Source: Pogonophryne albipinna
Taxonomy: Eukaryota > Chordata > Actinopteri > Perciformes > Artedidraconidae
Direction of reading: 5' to 3'
Length of the DNA stretch: 64,000 nucleotides
Assembly (NCBI GenBank): GCA_028583405.1
Contig: CM053256.1
Span: 22,231,325-22,295,324 of the forward strand
The notes under the pieces are model-generated. The model worked only from the letters and a program-made list of their open reading frames with translations, was not told the DNA's origin and ran no database searches. This document shows, one piece after another, positions 24,883 through 38,450 of this stretch. The position numbers were made by a program, and so were the translations under genes. Position 1 is the first letter of the stretch; each line of letters begins with the position of its first letter.

Positions 24883-27587
24883 AGTTTTGTAATTGTAATT
24901 CCACATCGCCAACTGAACAGCATTTATTGGAATGGAACTGGAGGAAACAGAAATGATTGGCTAAAGTTAGAAAAACGATGCCTACAGTTAATTAAAGAAT
25001 TTGAACCTTTGGTCTTCTGCATTGAAGTCTGAAGAGCTACAATCAAAGTCTCAGAAAGTCTAAAACAATTGAATATTACTGTAAAATATTATATTTTTGA
25101 AAAGAGTGAAAACTTTGCAGCGAATATCCATTCATTATAATTAAAGCACAAAACACCTGACCAAGAAACACAAAATATTTGTGTGAAATATGTTCATTTT
25201 TTATAATTGCAATTTGCAACTTTGAAATTGCATAAACATCAAAAAAAATTCTGTTTATCATTTATTCAGGGACATTTAAACAAATTACATCACTTTACTT
25301 CCAGTCAGGGGGGATTATCGAGCTTTATGATGCAGCCGGTGAACTATCAATAGTACTGGATGGGGCTTTTGCACACTGCTCTTTTGTTTGCTTGTAAATG
25401 AGCTGCATCAAATCCAATGACCACAGAAGCCATAAACAATGGACACATTAGATGGGATTCATGATGCAAACATAGACACATAAAAGCAGAAGCACTGAAA
25501 TTAAAAGAAAAAAAGTAAATAATGAATTGGGAATTATCAAGTGCATGCAACAACATTATGCATTTTTGCACATATGAATGGCATTTCACCCATCCTCACT
25601 GTCAAGCTAATTCTCTGCTGGGATTGTGACCTTCTTGTATAGATTTTACTAAGCCAGGTAAGTGCTTTGCATGTAGACATTCTCTATTGGACCTGTCGTT
25701 GGCATCAGAATCTCAGTAGTTGCAATTACTCGCTGATCATCGCCACAAGCCAGATAATAATTAGAGGTTGACAAAATTCAGGGCCAGGTTGGAGAGCTAT
25801 TGATTTCCCCGTGTTACCTTCTTTAGAAGGATCAAGAAAATAAGACATGAAATTTACTGTCTTCATAAAAGTTTTAGTAAATCAGGCCATTTGGAAGGGC
25901 TATCGACAGTTCTTTCATTACCATACATAGTGTTCTCTAAAGCGTTTTTGATTATTAGCAATAAGAGGGCAGCTTTCTCCTTTGTGTCTTTCATGCACCA
26001 ATAAATAATGGCTCCTTTGGAATATTTGGAGGTAATTTTAATCACCCAGTCGCACATATAACCTCAGCGAGGTTATAACAGGATTACTTTCCAATTTAAC
26101 GTTGACAAAGACTGCCTTAAGCTTCCAGCTGAGAAATGCACATATGAAGGCGTGCAGAGAGGTGTGGACGGAAAAACAATTGCTAAAGGCAAGAAAAAAG
26201 GGACAGATTATCTTCTGGATAGTTGAACTAACAACATTTTATATGTTTTGGCTGGTGGCTGCAAAAGTTCCCCAATGAAATTGATCTGTGGGTAGCTGAT
26301 AGGCATCGAAAGAGGGAATTCGAATTGACAGGCATGCATTCTGTATGCAAGCAGACAAAGTCAAAAGCAGTTGGATTTGAGTTGTTGTGCGCGAGAAAGA
26401 TGTACAGGCTAAAGCCCAGGGGGTCATTTCCCTTTCTCGATGGACAGACTATTAACTTTTTGATTGGCAGCAGGGCTGACGCTGCCTGTTCATCATTGAG
26501 CCCTGTCGATTCCTCAGCATCTGGAAACAGCACATAAATTCAAAGGCCCAGAGTATGAAGAGTGCATCTCAGCATCCTCGGAAAAAAGGGCTGCATCACA
26601 TGGCCATAAAAAAAACAGCAGCATTTCACTGACGCTGATTTCCTCGCTGGCAAAGAGTCACAGAAATAAATGACTTGGAACACTCCGCGGTTGGAGAAGA
26701 CACTGAGTGCTGACAAGCTCTCTCAAAGTAGTTTTGCTGTATTTTCTCCTGGTTTATTTCTTGTTGACAGAAAATCTCACCCCTCCTGGACGTGATGATT
26801 TCAGCAAATGTATCCTGAAAAACGGCGGCACCTGGCTTACAGTGGAATATTGAAGTGATGGAACTTTCCGAAACTTCAACCCCTCACTTTAATTACTTGT
26901 TAGTCTTTTTATAGGGCAAGAAAATATGGCTGTCAGGGTTTATGGGAGGGCAGGAAAAAAAGGGCTGACCTGTTTTATCTGCCCTTGCACACGCATCAGT
27001 GTAATGATGACAAAACGGGATGTTAACTAATGATTAGTAGAAATGGTTGCAGTTAATTAGTTGGTCCTTCGTTTATCGTTCCATTTGCACATTTTGGGGA
27101 GCAATCGTTATTAATTAGGGCCATCATGCCGAAAGGGGTGAGGTGGAACCCTACAGCCAAGTTAATCAGGCTGCAATGAAAGCTCCATTATCCTGCTCCG
27201 TCCCGTTGGCCTGTGATCTATTAGCATTATCTAAAAGCTACAACGAGATCAGCGACAAGGCTGAAAGAAAAAAAAAATCAAAGGGACATAAACAGGGCTG
27301 GCTTTGATCGGCCCAGTTCTTGGGTCACTGGTTATATGGGAGGATCTCACATGATATTGTGTGGCTTTTTGTGTCATTGTATAAATCCAAGCTGTTGGTA
27401 TTGAGTGCACTGGAAGTGGTGCTTAGTGGGTGTGACTTTGGATTTGTCTGCGCTGGCGGTGGAGCTGTACTGATACGGCTCAGTTTGAACAGCCTAGGTT
27501 ACAGTTTGTAGGAGAAGTTGGGGTATAAGAGACACTTTGGTAAAGGGAGTTCTTATTGGTGGGTAAGCATTTGTCATAAGCAATAGC
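24883..27587. other. Intergenic; strong conserved-element candidate at about 26080-27260
   Basis: No gene seen. 26080-27260 is rich in homeodomain-like cores (TAATGATTAG, GTTAATTAG, ATTAATTAGG) embedded in balanced sequence without tandem runs, the usual look of developmental enhancers in vertebrate gene deserts. The nature of the target gene is unknown. Confidence 0.35.
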
Positions 27588-28471
27588 AATAAAACTGAAC
27601 TCCTCCTCATCGGCTCCAAATCCACCCTCAGCAAAACCCCCAACCTGACAGTCACCATTGATGGCACCCCTGTTTCCCCCTCCACCCAGGCACGCAACCG
27701 TGGCGTTATATTTGACCCCACCCTCTCCCTCGAGCCCCACATCCGTCAAGTTGTAAAAACCTCATTTTTCCACCTCCGCAATATTGCCAAACTCCGTCCC
27801 TCTCTCGCCCGCCCTGCAGCTGAGCGACTCATTCACGCCTTCATCTCCTCCCGCCTTGACTATTGCAACTCACTCCTCTACGGCATCAGCACTACATCCC
27901 TCAATAGACTCCAGCGTGTCCAGAACGCAGCCGCCAGACTCCTCACCCACACCAAATCATGGCATCACATCACCCCGGTCCTCAAAGAACTCCACTGGCT
28001 CCCCGTTTCACACCGCATCCACTACAAACTCCTGGTCCTCACTTACAAAGCCCTCCACCATCTGCCCCCCCCCTACCTCACTGACCTCCTCATCCTCTAC
28101 CAACCACCCCGGTCCGTCAGATCCACCTCAGCTGGTTTGCTTTCCATCCCCAAGGCCAAACTCCGGAGCTTCGGGGACAGAGCCTTCTCTGTGGCAGCCT
28201 CGAAGCTCTGGAACTCCCTGCCCAAATACCTCCGTGAGTCTGAGTCCCTCACCCTGTTCCAGTCCCGTCTCAAAACCCACCTCTTCAACTCTGTATCCAT
28301 AAGCCCCCCCCCTCTCAATCAACTTCCTCCTGACTGCTTTTTTGTTTTGTTTTGTTTCTTTGTTTCTTTTTGGTTTTGTGTTTGATTTGTTTGTCTACCC
28401 TCCCTCCCAAATGTAAAGCGTCTTTGGGTTCAAGAAAAGCGCTATAGAAATAAAATGTATTATTATTATTA
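27588..28471 (+). mobile_element. L2-clade LINE, 5'-truncated 3' end
   Basis: An uninterrupted frame of about 265 codons from 27588 to the TGA at 28383-28385 encodes the C-terminus of an L2-type reverse transcriptase: N-K-T-E-L-L-L-I-G-S at the start, S-R-L-D-Y-C-N-S-L-L-Y-G, R-L-Q-R-V-Q-N-A-A-A-R-L and L-H-W-L-P-V near the middle, F-G-D-R-A-F-S-V-A-A and L-W-N-S-L-P later. The catalytic YxDD core and endonuclease are absent through 5' truncation. The 3' tail has GTAAAGCG..TTTGGGT, GCGCTATAGAAATAAAATGT and an (ATT)n end typical of L2. The intact frame suggests a fairly young insertion. ATAAG(C)AATAG on both sides may be its duplication. Confidence 0.92.
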
Positions 28472-31127
28472 TAAGAATAGAACAGGAAAAATACATTACT
28501 TTCTTTTCACTCTTTTGTTTTTTAACTTAACATAGTGACATGTCACATCGTGTTAAAGGTTGAATGATAAAGGTTGAATGATAATAATAATAACATGATA
28601 TATTAATGTTAGAGTGGTATCTTTACCCTTGGTAATGGATGTTGATTGTTGATTACATTTTTTTTGAAAAAATGCATTGCTCTGAGAAATAAAATTGAAT
28701 ATTCTATCCTCATTTTTTAAAGTAACCTTCAAAGTTGTGTAAAATATGTTTGAGATAACAATGGGAAAAAATATCGAGATTTATTTAATACAAATAAAAA
28801 GTCTCATGCATTGGTGGTTTGATAAGTTAAAATGCCAGACTCTTCCTTTGAAGTAACCTTCAAAATGTGGGAAAAATATCAATATTTATTTTTCATTGGA
28901 TAAATGCTCTTTGGCAATTTACTGTTTCTTGATTAAAATAACTTAAACAGGATCATTAGCCATTAAGAAAAGTATAGAAATAACTGCAGTGAATCTGCAA
29001 TTCTGTAATGCACTATGCACATAACCTTTGAGGACATTTGCAGAGAGCACAACATCATGCTTTCACTGTTGGTATCTTTATCATATTTTCCACCACAGGT
29101 ACTATATAATCCCCGCACCAAATAACTAATTGCACTCTCCTTTCAAATTAAACACCTTAAAACACACGTACACTTTCTATATTATTGAGTGGCTAAAACT
29201 GCAGATTTGCAAGAATATGAGAAAATGTAAATGCACTCAAATTGCTCACAACGCTATGAGCTGATTATGCTTGAGACTTAGGACCATGAAATACCGAGCG
29301 CATTCATCACAAATAACCAGGGACTGGGCACCAAAGTGTAAGGGAGCAAATCAATGCATTTTCCCAGCTTATTTCATGCAAATGAGCTCTGAAGGAAACT
29401 GATATGGTTGAGGCAAGGTTACAAAGAAAGGGAGAAAGGCCAGTGTCCCTGAGAAATCAATGGAATAAACTTGGAGAAAATGATTTAGATAGAGCAGATA
29501 TGAACATTGAAATAAACAAATACCCTTAAAGGAAATCAATCATATCATTTAAAGAGTAAACGGCTTGAACCGGGGGTGATCTCCCTCATGGTTTGGACAA
29601 ATGGAGGATTTTTAATTTCATCATTGATATTATGCCAGACTTGGAGATTTTGCAGATGGTTGCAACCAGGAGGAGGGGAGGAAAATCAATTGAGTCTAGT
29701 ACTGTGGTCTTAAGAGATGGTAGATATTTACAGCATGGAGGTATGGAGCCTTGTATACATTTACATTTTAAGAGACAAAAAACCTCTGTATTTTATCTTG
29801 TTATTGATAATAGAAACTGTCCACTTTTATCCTGTCCCATCTCAGGGAAGCCGAGCTGTCGGACCAATGTGTTTGTGTATGCGACCGAGACAGGGGGATG
29901 AGAGTGTGTTTGTGTGCATGAGAGGGAGAGAATACGAGAGACAGAGCAGTGGTCTGAGGCAATTTCAAGCCTTTATTTTCTTGATACACAAAAGGCAGGC
30001 TTTGTGTGCGGTTGTTTCGTTTTTTCCCCCCATCCTGCTTCCACGTCAAGGCAATCGAGGTGGCATAATTGCATCACAGGTCCAGAAATATAGGGGTTGC
30101 AATTTAGAAGAGGATGAAGAAGTGTGTGTGTGTGTGTGTGGGGTAGGAAAGGCATCTCAGACAGGTTCATTTACGTCTGGAACAGGGACATAGAGGTTAA
30201 GACATTGTGACAAGAGACAAAGTAAATGTATATGTAAATGCAAGAGGTTGTTATCACTCCTAAAACACTATGCAGCTTTTCCTCGCTTTGGAGACCTAAA
30301 TTATATTTAAGGCCACATGAAATCCAATAGTCCGACTGTGACCCGCTGCTATGTAAATGGTTCAGGTAATTCTTTAAAACACTGCACTGGTGGCCAAACG
30401 TTGGGAGCAAATAACAACAAAGTGTTTACATCATTTGAATGATTTAGGGCTACTTGCAGCGATCACTTTAATAGACTCCAGTGTGCTGGCACAGACTTCC
30501 AGGTTACAGCTTTGCCTGCTCTTTCTCAATGCTTCTCTCCACAGACTTAACAAGAAGCACTCGGAAAACGACAAAACTAAATGTGCCGTTGGAGTTCTTT
30601 CCTTCACAATTACTAATGTGTACCTCAAGTCCCGTGTTGGGCTGTTTGTTATTGAAGTGACATTTTGTGTCAACGTAAACACATGACTTCCTGTGTGAGA
30701 AATGTTTTCTAGACAATAATGATATCGTAGTGTGTTTTGTTAAAGAGGTCGCTCACAGGGACGTACTGACTGACGATCTTTTCCGGAGTCTGCAATCCAC
30801 TCTTTTTCTAATGCATTTCGAGGGACATTTATTTTTTCTTTCTCTCAGATAAGACTAGCAGTTTTAAGCACATGGTTATGTATTTTTATACAACACATTG
30901 ATAGCTGTTTCAAAACTGGTTTCTCATTTTGGTGAGCGATAAAGTGAATGTTCGAAAGAAAATTGTTCAACAACAATCGAATGCAGCATTTTTCCCCTAT
31001 CGCAAACAAAGTTACATATAATTCACATATCCGCCCTGTGATTCAGATTCACTATAAATGTAATACATCTCATAAAAATCTCATACAAATCAGGAAGGTC
31101 GTTTTTTCCATGAACGATATTCGATAA
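28472..31127. other. Intergenic, 2.7 kb
   Basis: AT-rich. Includes a short (ATA)n run near 28580 and a short (TG)n near 30122. The 158-residue frame at 29717-30193 has no recognisable domain and crosses the (TG)n. No gene called. Confidence 0.35.
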
Positions 31128-31242
31128 AAACTTCCTCTGGAGGGAACTCTGGGATTTTAGCCTTTGCAGACTATTTACATGCACAAAAACCTAACACACT
31201 ACAGGAGGGGGGAAAAGCCGAAATCATATTAGGGCCTCTTTA
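31128..31242. repeat. Dispersed element, right-end fragment (family of 23288-24882)
   Basis: Matches the right third of the 23288 family: CTCTGGAGGGAACTCTGGGA, then TTTACATGCACAAAA.CCTA and AGGGCCTCTTTAA. The left part is missing. Confidence 0.6.
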
Positions 31243-32386
31243 AATGTTGAGTTATGTCAGTGATGTGTTCACAGCTTGTTTTAACCAACCCAGGTGGCCA
31301 AAAGTCAATAATTGCAGGTTACAAATATTGTACCAAATGTGAGACACAATAGAGGCTCTTGGCTAAATATTGTAGGGTTTAATACATGTCTGAGAAACAT
31401 TCCCTTTGGTTATACTTAAATCAGTCAGAAGCACAGAGGCATCCGCAGCAGAGGCAGACTCATTTGGTTTGTCACTAGCTCCTCTTTTCCTTTTTTTCCC
31501 CCTCCCCGATTGCCTGCTGTTAAAAGAGGTGTATCCAGCCACCCCTTGTCCTCTTTAATGTTTAATTACCATCTTCCGCTCACCTTTGTTGTAGTCATGA
31601 CACGCTCGCGTTAAGCCGTGTACAGCAGGCAGACAGGCAGGGTGGAGAGGGAGGGGGGGGGGGGGAGTAGGAGAAGGTCTACCCTTGTTCTTCCGCACAG
31701 AGTGGCTGGATTCACTTCTCTAATTATGCAGGCAGACATGCTCGGGGGTGAACTCTGGTACCAACATGCTGCCTCTGACATGGGATCAGGGCCCCAGGGC
31801 CGCCGCCGAGGCCTGCTGGAGAATAGGTGGGTGGAAGGGTGGGGGGTGTGGGGGGTCATTCAAAGAGACAGCTCAGGATAAGGAAGTAAATCTGCACAAG
31901 AATGAGTAAGGACGGACAAGTGGAAAAGTGGAAATTAGCAGCTGTGGTTATTTGTCTTCAATTACCTATGCTGCTGGCCTAAGAAAGAAAAAAGTGAATT
32001 TGAAAAAAAAGGTTTAGTTTTAGGGCTGACTTGCAAACTGTGTATAAAAAAAAATGGGGTTGTAATACCTTCAATTTCAGAACTAACTCATCCATTTTAA
32101 CAAGTTTGTTTAAGAATAAAAACATCATCTCTACATCCTTAGCTTACAATATGTATACCTCTGTTTTGTTCTGTGCCTGTTTGTCTGACTATTATGAATG
32201 TTTCTATTGCTTTAAATACAGTAGAGTGAAGGTCAGGGTATAATGGTTAAGACAAACAAACAATGGACTTTTGCCCAAGAGATAACTCTTTGTGTTCTGT
32301 GTAAGCCTAAAGTAGACGCTGACTTATTTTAACTTTGGAAGTTTATTTACCTAAACTAATGTAACGTACGTAACTTGCTTTATCTC
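31243..32386. other. Intergenic; GC-richer block at about 31480-31900
   Basis: 31480-31900 carries a 15-nt G run and overlapping frames on both strands without known motifs. It could be a regulatory element; otherwise nothing is recognised. Confidence 0.3.
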
Positions 32387-32396
32387 CCTAACCTAT

Positions 32397-32527
32397 TTTA
32401 TTCGCTTTTCTTTTTAATGACTGATTTTAAATGCCATTTTCTTAATGTCTTTCATTTTTTGTAAAGCACTTTGAATTGCCTTGTGTTGAAAAGTGCTATA
32501 TAAATAAACTTGCCTTGCCTTGCCTTG
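32397..32527 (+). mobile_element. Severely truncated LINE/SINE 3' tail with exact target duplication
   Basis: 131 bp reading GTAAAGCACTTTGAATTGCC, AAAGTGCTATATAAATAAACTTG and a (CCTTG)n tail is a LINE-type 3' terminus. It is bounded by the perfect 10-bp direct repeat CCTAACCTAT (32387-32396, 32528-32537), showing insertion by target-primed reverse transcription. Confidence 0.85.
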
Positions 32528-32537
32528 CCTAACCTAT

Positions 32538-33416
32538 ATTTTGTAACAAACTAACTGTAGCTCAAACCAGGATGCTTTTCCTGAACCTAACCAAACTGAC
32601 AATTTCACAAAGTTTACCACACATTAAGAACCATGGCATGACCTTTACAAGTATGTGTTGGTCTCCGGCCACCAGTAGGGGCGCTAAGTAACAAAACACT
32701 TGTAGGTCACATTAAGAAATAGGAAAAAACGACCCATTTGGTTGTATTTGTTGGGAGTGACTTGGTAAAAAACAAGTTACTTATTTAAAACATGCATTAA
32801 GGACTAGTGAGGCAAAGGATGTAATCCCACATTATCTTTTTCTTTTAGTTTCTTCAGTTTCAAGAATATAAACATGTGAAAAATGTAACTTTTGGGACAA
32901 CAACAACCAGGAACATAAGGCATAAGCAAATATACATTTATTATGATATCCTGTTTGGTGTAAAGTGGCCTCTAAAAAGTCAATTCAAAACAGATGATAT
33001 CTATATCACATAAGTGACTTCGCTACTCCCTCCAGGATCACATGAATATGGAGAAGTGTAATCATGCATGGGAATTAACACATCTGGCTAAGCATGTATT
33101 ATTGATATGAATTGATCCTGCCGTCCACACGCCCCTCTACTGCCGTGTGTGTGTTAGGTAGAAAGATAGTGAGCCATTGGGGCCAGCCAGTTTGATGGAG
33201 ATAGTAATTGATGGGTCAGCATGTTTCCTAGCGACCGCTAAAGCTTTGTTAATTGTCATAAGAAGTTCAAATTGATTGGGGCTTGCTGCATTAGTACATA
33301 CAGTGAAATTGATTCATGTTTTTGTTCTGAAATGAATGCACTTAATGGATAGGTTGGTGTGGCACTTATTGAATTCATTAATGCAAGCCTCAGGACAAGA
33401 GTGATGCCAGGGGCGG

Positions 33417-33510
<94 letters not shown>

Positions 33511-35359
33511 AATCTGTGTCAGTACAATGCCAAGAGCTGAAGGAAAGCAGCTACAGGCGTATTAACGTGTGACAGGCCCAGATACTGTAACGTAAGTAAT
33601 ACTGAAATACAGAAAATGTGGAATGATAAGCAGAAGGAGATTTGCACTGATTCTTACTCATACCCTAAAGTGGCACCAGAGAGTTTAAACCAGCAGTAGA
33701 CCTTAAACAATATTTAAAAGTGGACTTAGTCCCTGGGTCGTTGTCCATTCCTTGAGTTTGGCGTTTTTGCACAATTGTTTGCGTTTGACACATTAATGGG
33801 TGTTTTTGCGCAATCTTTTCGGAAAGCGAGTTACGGTACCAAAATCAATAAGACACATTACGTTTATTGTACAATCTAGGAGTTATGTCATGTAATTGTA
33901 TCCAATACATTACAGCTGCACCAACAAAACTGAAGCTTCAGTTAGTCTTTTGTACATTCACATTTTTTAAAGAATGTGAAATATGCAAAGCTACTCAGCT
34001 TTAAAAAAATCTACCCTGCATCTCAGTTTCTCTTTGATACTTACCTATAATATGTTGCAGTGTCCAGCAGTACGATGTGTGAAATGCAGTTTCAGTGTCG
34101 ATCTGCTGTTGACATAGACTTCGGACACAAAGTAGGCCAATTTTCTTCATCCCCATCTGAAAATACTGAGGTTCAGGTGCAGTATCTTTCTTCCTAAGTA
34201 CTCCTTGAGTAAGAAAGAAAGGTATGCACTATGCAGTCCTTGTAATGACATATACACTATAACTCCAAGAAAAATCAACAATCACCTGTTAAAAAACTAA
34301 ATAGAAAAGACTTATTGCATGCATCTCTGGTTTAAAAAAAAAGAAGAAGATTGTTGCATTCTTACAATAATCTAATGCATTTTGCTCATAAACATTGTAT
34401 ATCAGATTGAAAGTGGGGCCACCATCTGCTCCACCTTGTTATAATATGAATGAAAGCGCAGTGGCAGATGAGAGTAGCCATCATAACAGCTCGGCCTCGC
34501 AGTGAGTTACGATATCAGAGGGCGAGGTGGGTGTACCTTCACAATGTCCCTGTGTCTCCTGGATATATAGGAGCCCACATATTGACTACAGTGATTGAGA
34601 TGAAGTGCTTTAATATGCTAAAGACCACCAGGGGCACATAACAGGAGATGCACACAGCACAGTGTTATTCCTATCTATCTGCTATGTGGGGTTTTCCAGA
34701 CATTTCTAATGCAGGCGCTGAGGTGAGGCTTATTTTGTGTGTTAAAAAAGAGCCACGTTTAACACAGCAGCAAGAGAGAAGTTACAAGCACCAACAACTC
34801 TTTCTAATCATGTTAAGGAGGGGTGAAAAAAACAAGAAATGTACCCTTCAAATGGAAAAGTGGAGCCTCTTAACCAGGCTACAATTGTATTTACAGACCT
34901 TGCATTGTGCTGAAACACCAAAGTGAACCCACAAAAAGACAAATGGAGAGAACAAGGGAGAGGAAGAGGAGAATGAATGAGGACCCACAATTGCACAAAC
35001 AAATACTCAAAACAATAGTGCAGCTTACACCATTAACAAGATTAAATCCTAAACCATAAAGAGATGTTGTAACGGCATAAACATAAGCTTGTGGACATGG
35101 CCGTGGCAGGATAATAGCTGGAGGGGAAAGCAGAGGTTAAACCTTTTGTAAAACTGCTACTGTGAGCCGGCTGCTTTGGAATCACTGATTGTATTGCTGA
35201 TGCTTTTAATGGTTTAACCTCCATTTTTGCTAATATAGATGTAGATTTTTTATATACTGGCACATGATTTACAGAGATCACCTTGCATTCAATTCAATCT
35301 CGATACACAAGCTCAGCACTTGACTTTTTTATGTTTGGGTTTCATTGGAAAATATGTCA
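32538..35359. other. Intergenic with a (GA)n tract
   Basis: No gene seen. Candidate conserved block at about 34440-34640. The frames around the GA tract are repeat artefacts. Confidence 0.35.
33419..33509 (+). repeat. (GA)n microsatellite
   Basis: About 45 uninterrupted GA units. Confidence 0.95.
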
Positions 35360-36760
35360 GTATTTTTTTAATGTGCCCGGGCCGAGAGCCAATGCGGTCG
35401 CTCGTAAAGCGGCTCCGGTCCTCGGTGCCACACACATAACCATGTACGATTACAAGCAGGGATAAAAGAGAGATGGGGGGTAGACAAAGAGGCTCAGTGA
35501 CATAGTGCAGCACAATTAAAACAATAAAGTCCCACAAATGAACATGTCACCGTGGAACCTTATCAATTAGGCATCAAAGTGGAGGCCCCCCTCTGAGGTG
35601 CTTCCACCTATTCTTCCCGTCGCGCAACACCGTAATAATTCCCCCTCGCCCGTCGACTGGGAACCTATTTGTATGCGTGGGTGTTTCCTCCTCGCACAGC
35701 GGCATGGTCGGACGCTCTATTAATCTCTCTATATGAACAGTTACTGGCGCTGATGAAATTGGGCCCAATGAGGCGAGCCTCCAGTGGCCGGGATAGGCCC
35801 CATTCATCTTGATTTGATTCGCGCGCTGACACTGGAGCACTCCGATGACAGAGGTTAAGTCACAGAGTGGCCGTTGCCTTCTTGTTTGCTCTTTCAACTT
35901 CCCACCTTTAACCAGCCCACGGACATGAGAGGTGGGAGATGTTATGTCGATGTTATGGGGCCACAAACCGGAACATCGGATAACTCCCACACGGCTGATT
36001 TCACCGCCCCTCTCACCGGCCGGCACATTTCAAACAAATACATACAGCACTGCTCCTTGATAGTTTGTGACTCTACCAGATCAGAGATAGATGTGGGGGA
36101 ATAGAATCAGCTGCCTGACAAGCGGCACCTTCTCTCATCCAGCAATTTCACAGTGTCATTTTGGGATTATTTCATTACTTGCCATGATCCATGACTGAAA
36201 CTCATTTTGGCCCTGAGTGCTCAGAGAAAATGTGTGACATGCGCTTGTGAAGAAGTGAGAGATGGTTGCACTGAGCAGAAGAAAAAAAAAACTCTTACCA
36301 TTGAGCCATTTCAACAATTAAACCTCAGCTCTTTAAAGTATTCATAGGAAAACTTCAGGCCGTCACTAGATACTGCGCGTGTTTTCCTTGGAGAGATTTT
36401 TCTTGTCTTGTTTATTCGTGAACTTCAATTCATGTTTAAGTAATTAGCATTGTAGCAGCAGCGGGCTAATGATACCAAGTTGTCTTTTTCCATGGTTCAT
36501 CAGCCACTGAGACAGCCCATCCAGCCAGGGCTATGATGTCAGTGAGGAACAGGTCCAAAGGCCTGTAGCGGCTTGTAGCACTTCGCCCTCCAGCACCTCT
36601 CGACTTTGCGAGGTGCCTCTCGAGTTACAGAAGGATTCCAGGCAGAGGAAGTATCACCACATTAGCTCCATTAGATTAATTAAGAATGTTTAATTTCTAA
36701 AATGGAGCATGAGACGGAGACATGACTCACAGCTTGCCATTTCCGTCCTATCTTTAAAAA
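35360..36760. promoter_or_regulatory. Candidate conserved non-coding cluster
   Basis: Balanced, non-repetitive sequence with ATTAAT, ATTAGCATT and TTAATTAAG words. The 150-residue minus-strand frame at 35574-36026 shows no domain, signal or splice logic and is probably chance in GC-richer DNA. A CACCTCTCGA…GCGAGGTG stem lies at about 36593-36614. Alignment to other fish is needed to prove conservation. Confidence 0.3.
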
Positions 36761-38334
36761 AAAAATTACTTAATGGTTTGGCATGCACATGAGGCAACAC
36801 TATACCGCGCTAATTTTCAGCGCATGCTTAGTATTGGCACTTTATGAAAACTAGCTGCTCATGTGAAGGAGCATGAATGATGAGGTGGCTCTTTGAAATA
36901 GGAGCCTCCACTGAGAGTGCAAACACACATTTTCACAGCAGATTACACAGAATCACGAGTGTCTACACACAATGTTCCTATATTGTTATTCATCCTTTTA
37001 TTCAAGCATAATCACCTGTCGTGGATGTGTTCAGCTGCACGTTAAGAGGCTTTGTTTATGCTGATAAATTCATCCTTTACAAAAGCCACAATGTTAATTG
37101 TTCCATGTCTATCATACTGCTTTTCATGTTTTCAATGGGAGTGATTCACACCAATGGGAGATTACCACTGTAGGCTTGCACTGTTACCTTACCAAATGCC
37201 TGAGACAATATGCGTATACATCCACCGCTGGTATTGTTACCTTACCTCCCAGTCGGGGTGCACTGTAAACCGCTTAGACATGGAGAGCTTTACTGCCTTT
37301 ATAGCCTCACTCCCCTAAGTCAGCACTGGAGACCTTCATTGGCAAGCACACACACACACACACATATAAATGTACACACATCAGTTCATGAAAGCTTTAA
37401 TTCTGCTGTTCTAAACATCCAGTGTCAATTAGGCCAGGGAAAAAAACCTACGCTGAAAATGCATTTATTTTTTCCAGCAGCAACAAAACAGGGCTTGTTT
37501 GAAGTAATAAGCAAAAAAAGAGAGTAATGATTGCTTTAGTACCTAAGAGGGGTTGTACGACTTGGGTCTGGTTTTTGAAGTCTTGCACTTGGCTTGGACT
37601 CGTGCTTTGTTTGACACTGAATTTTCAAGTGTTACAGGCAGGTAATCTACTTTTAACTTGGCAACATTTGCCCTGTGTAGTGTGTACCTTCATTCCAAAT
37701 CAGTTTTTACTACATTTCCAAACTGTGTGTTTGGTTTCGCAGGAGGTAAGAGGATTAACATTGGAAAGACACTATTGCCTATTATGGTCTTAACTAGGAC
37801 TTGGTATTGACTGCCTTTGGACTTGCTCTGGACTAGAACTTGTGTGGAAAGGTTTTTTTGAATTTATTTTTGAATATATTCTTATTTCTAAGAATACTTG
37901 GCAATATATAAGCAATGTTCCAAATTCATACAGTTATCCCCAAAAACAATTATCCTACAAAACTTTCCATGTAAGATCATAAAACTCTTACACCACTTCA
38001 AGCTACAAACAGTAGACTGATAAATCAGAGGTAGCTGTGGTCTAAGAAGGCACATGAAGACAACCCCTTATTTGCGTGACTCACCCAACCGATCTGTGTT
38101 AAGTGGGGGCTGGGGAGCTACAGTATGGGAAGTGGTTTGGATTATGACGACAGTAAACAGGACTACAATTTTAGTTTGAATTTACAGTCTTGTTGCTGCA
38201 TCTGTGCACTGGTTAAGCTCTGCAGATTGGCATAAGGCATGGCTCAAGAAATAATTCTCAGTTCATAATGGACAATTTCACACTTCACTAATACATATGT
38301 GTCCATCTAAGCTGCCACCGCAAACGTTTTAGCT
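36761..38334. other. Intergenic
   Basis: Only a short (CA)n at about 37349-37364; nothing else recognised. Confidence 0.35.
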
Positions 38335-38450
38335 AGGATTAAGAAACTAAAACTTGGTTAGGGTTAGGAAAAGATTGTGGTCATGGCTAAAAGAAAACTT
38401 CTTTGACTTCTGGGTATAGGCAGGATGCAAACCACATTCTACAGTGCAGA
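38335..38450. repeat. Possible dispersed repeat fragment (GGTTAGGGTTAGGAAAAGAT)
   Basis: The ACTTGGTTAGGGTTAGGAAA phrase occurs in many fish interspersed repeats by memory. It looks telomere-like over two units but is too short to be an interstitial telomere array. Confidence 0.3.

Noticed and set aside
27784..28302. 172-residue plus-strand ORF
   Set aside because: A shadow frame of the L2 reverse transcriptase, which reads in another frame through the same bases with clear LINE motifs.
35574..36026. 150-residue minus-strand ORF
   Set aside because: No domain, no splice logic, GC-richer DNA where chance frames are long; more likely non-coding.
38345..38375. Interstitial telomere repeat
   Set aside because: Only about two GGTTAG units; part of a dispersed repeat phrase.
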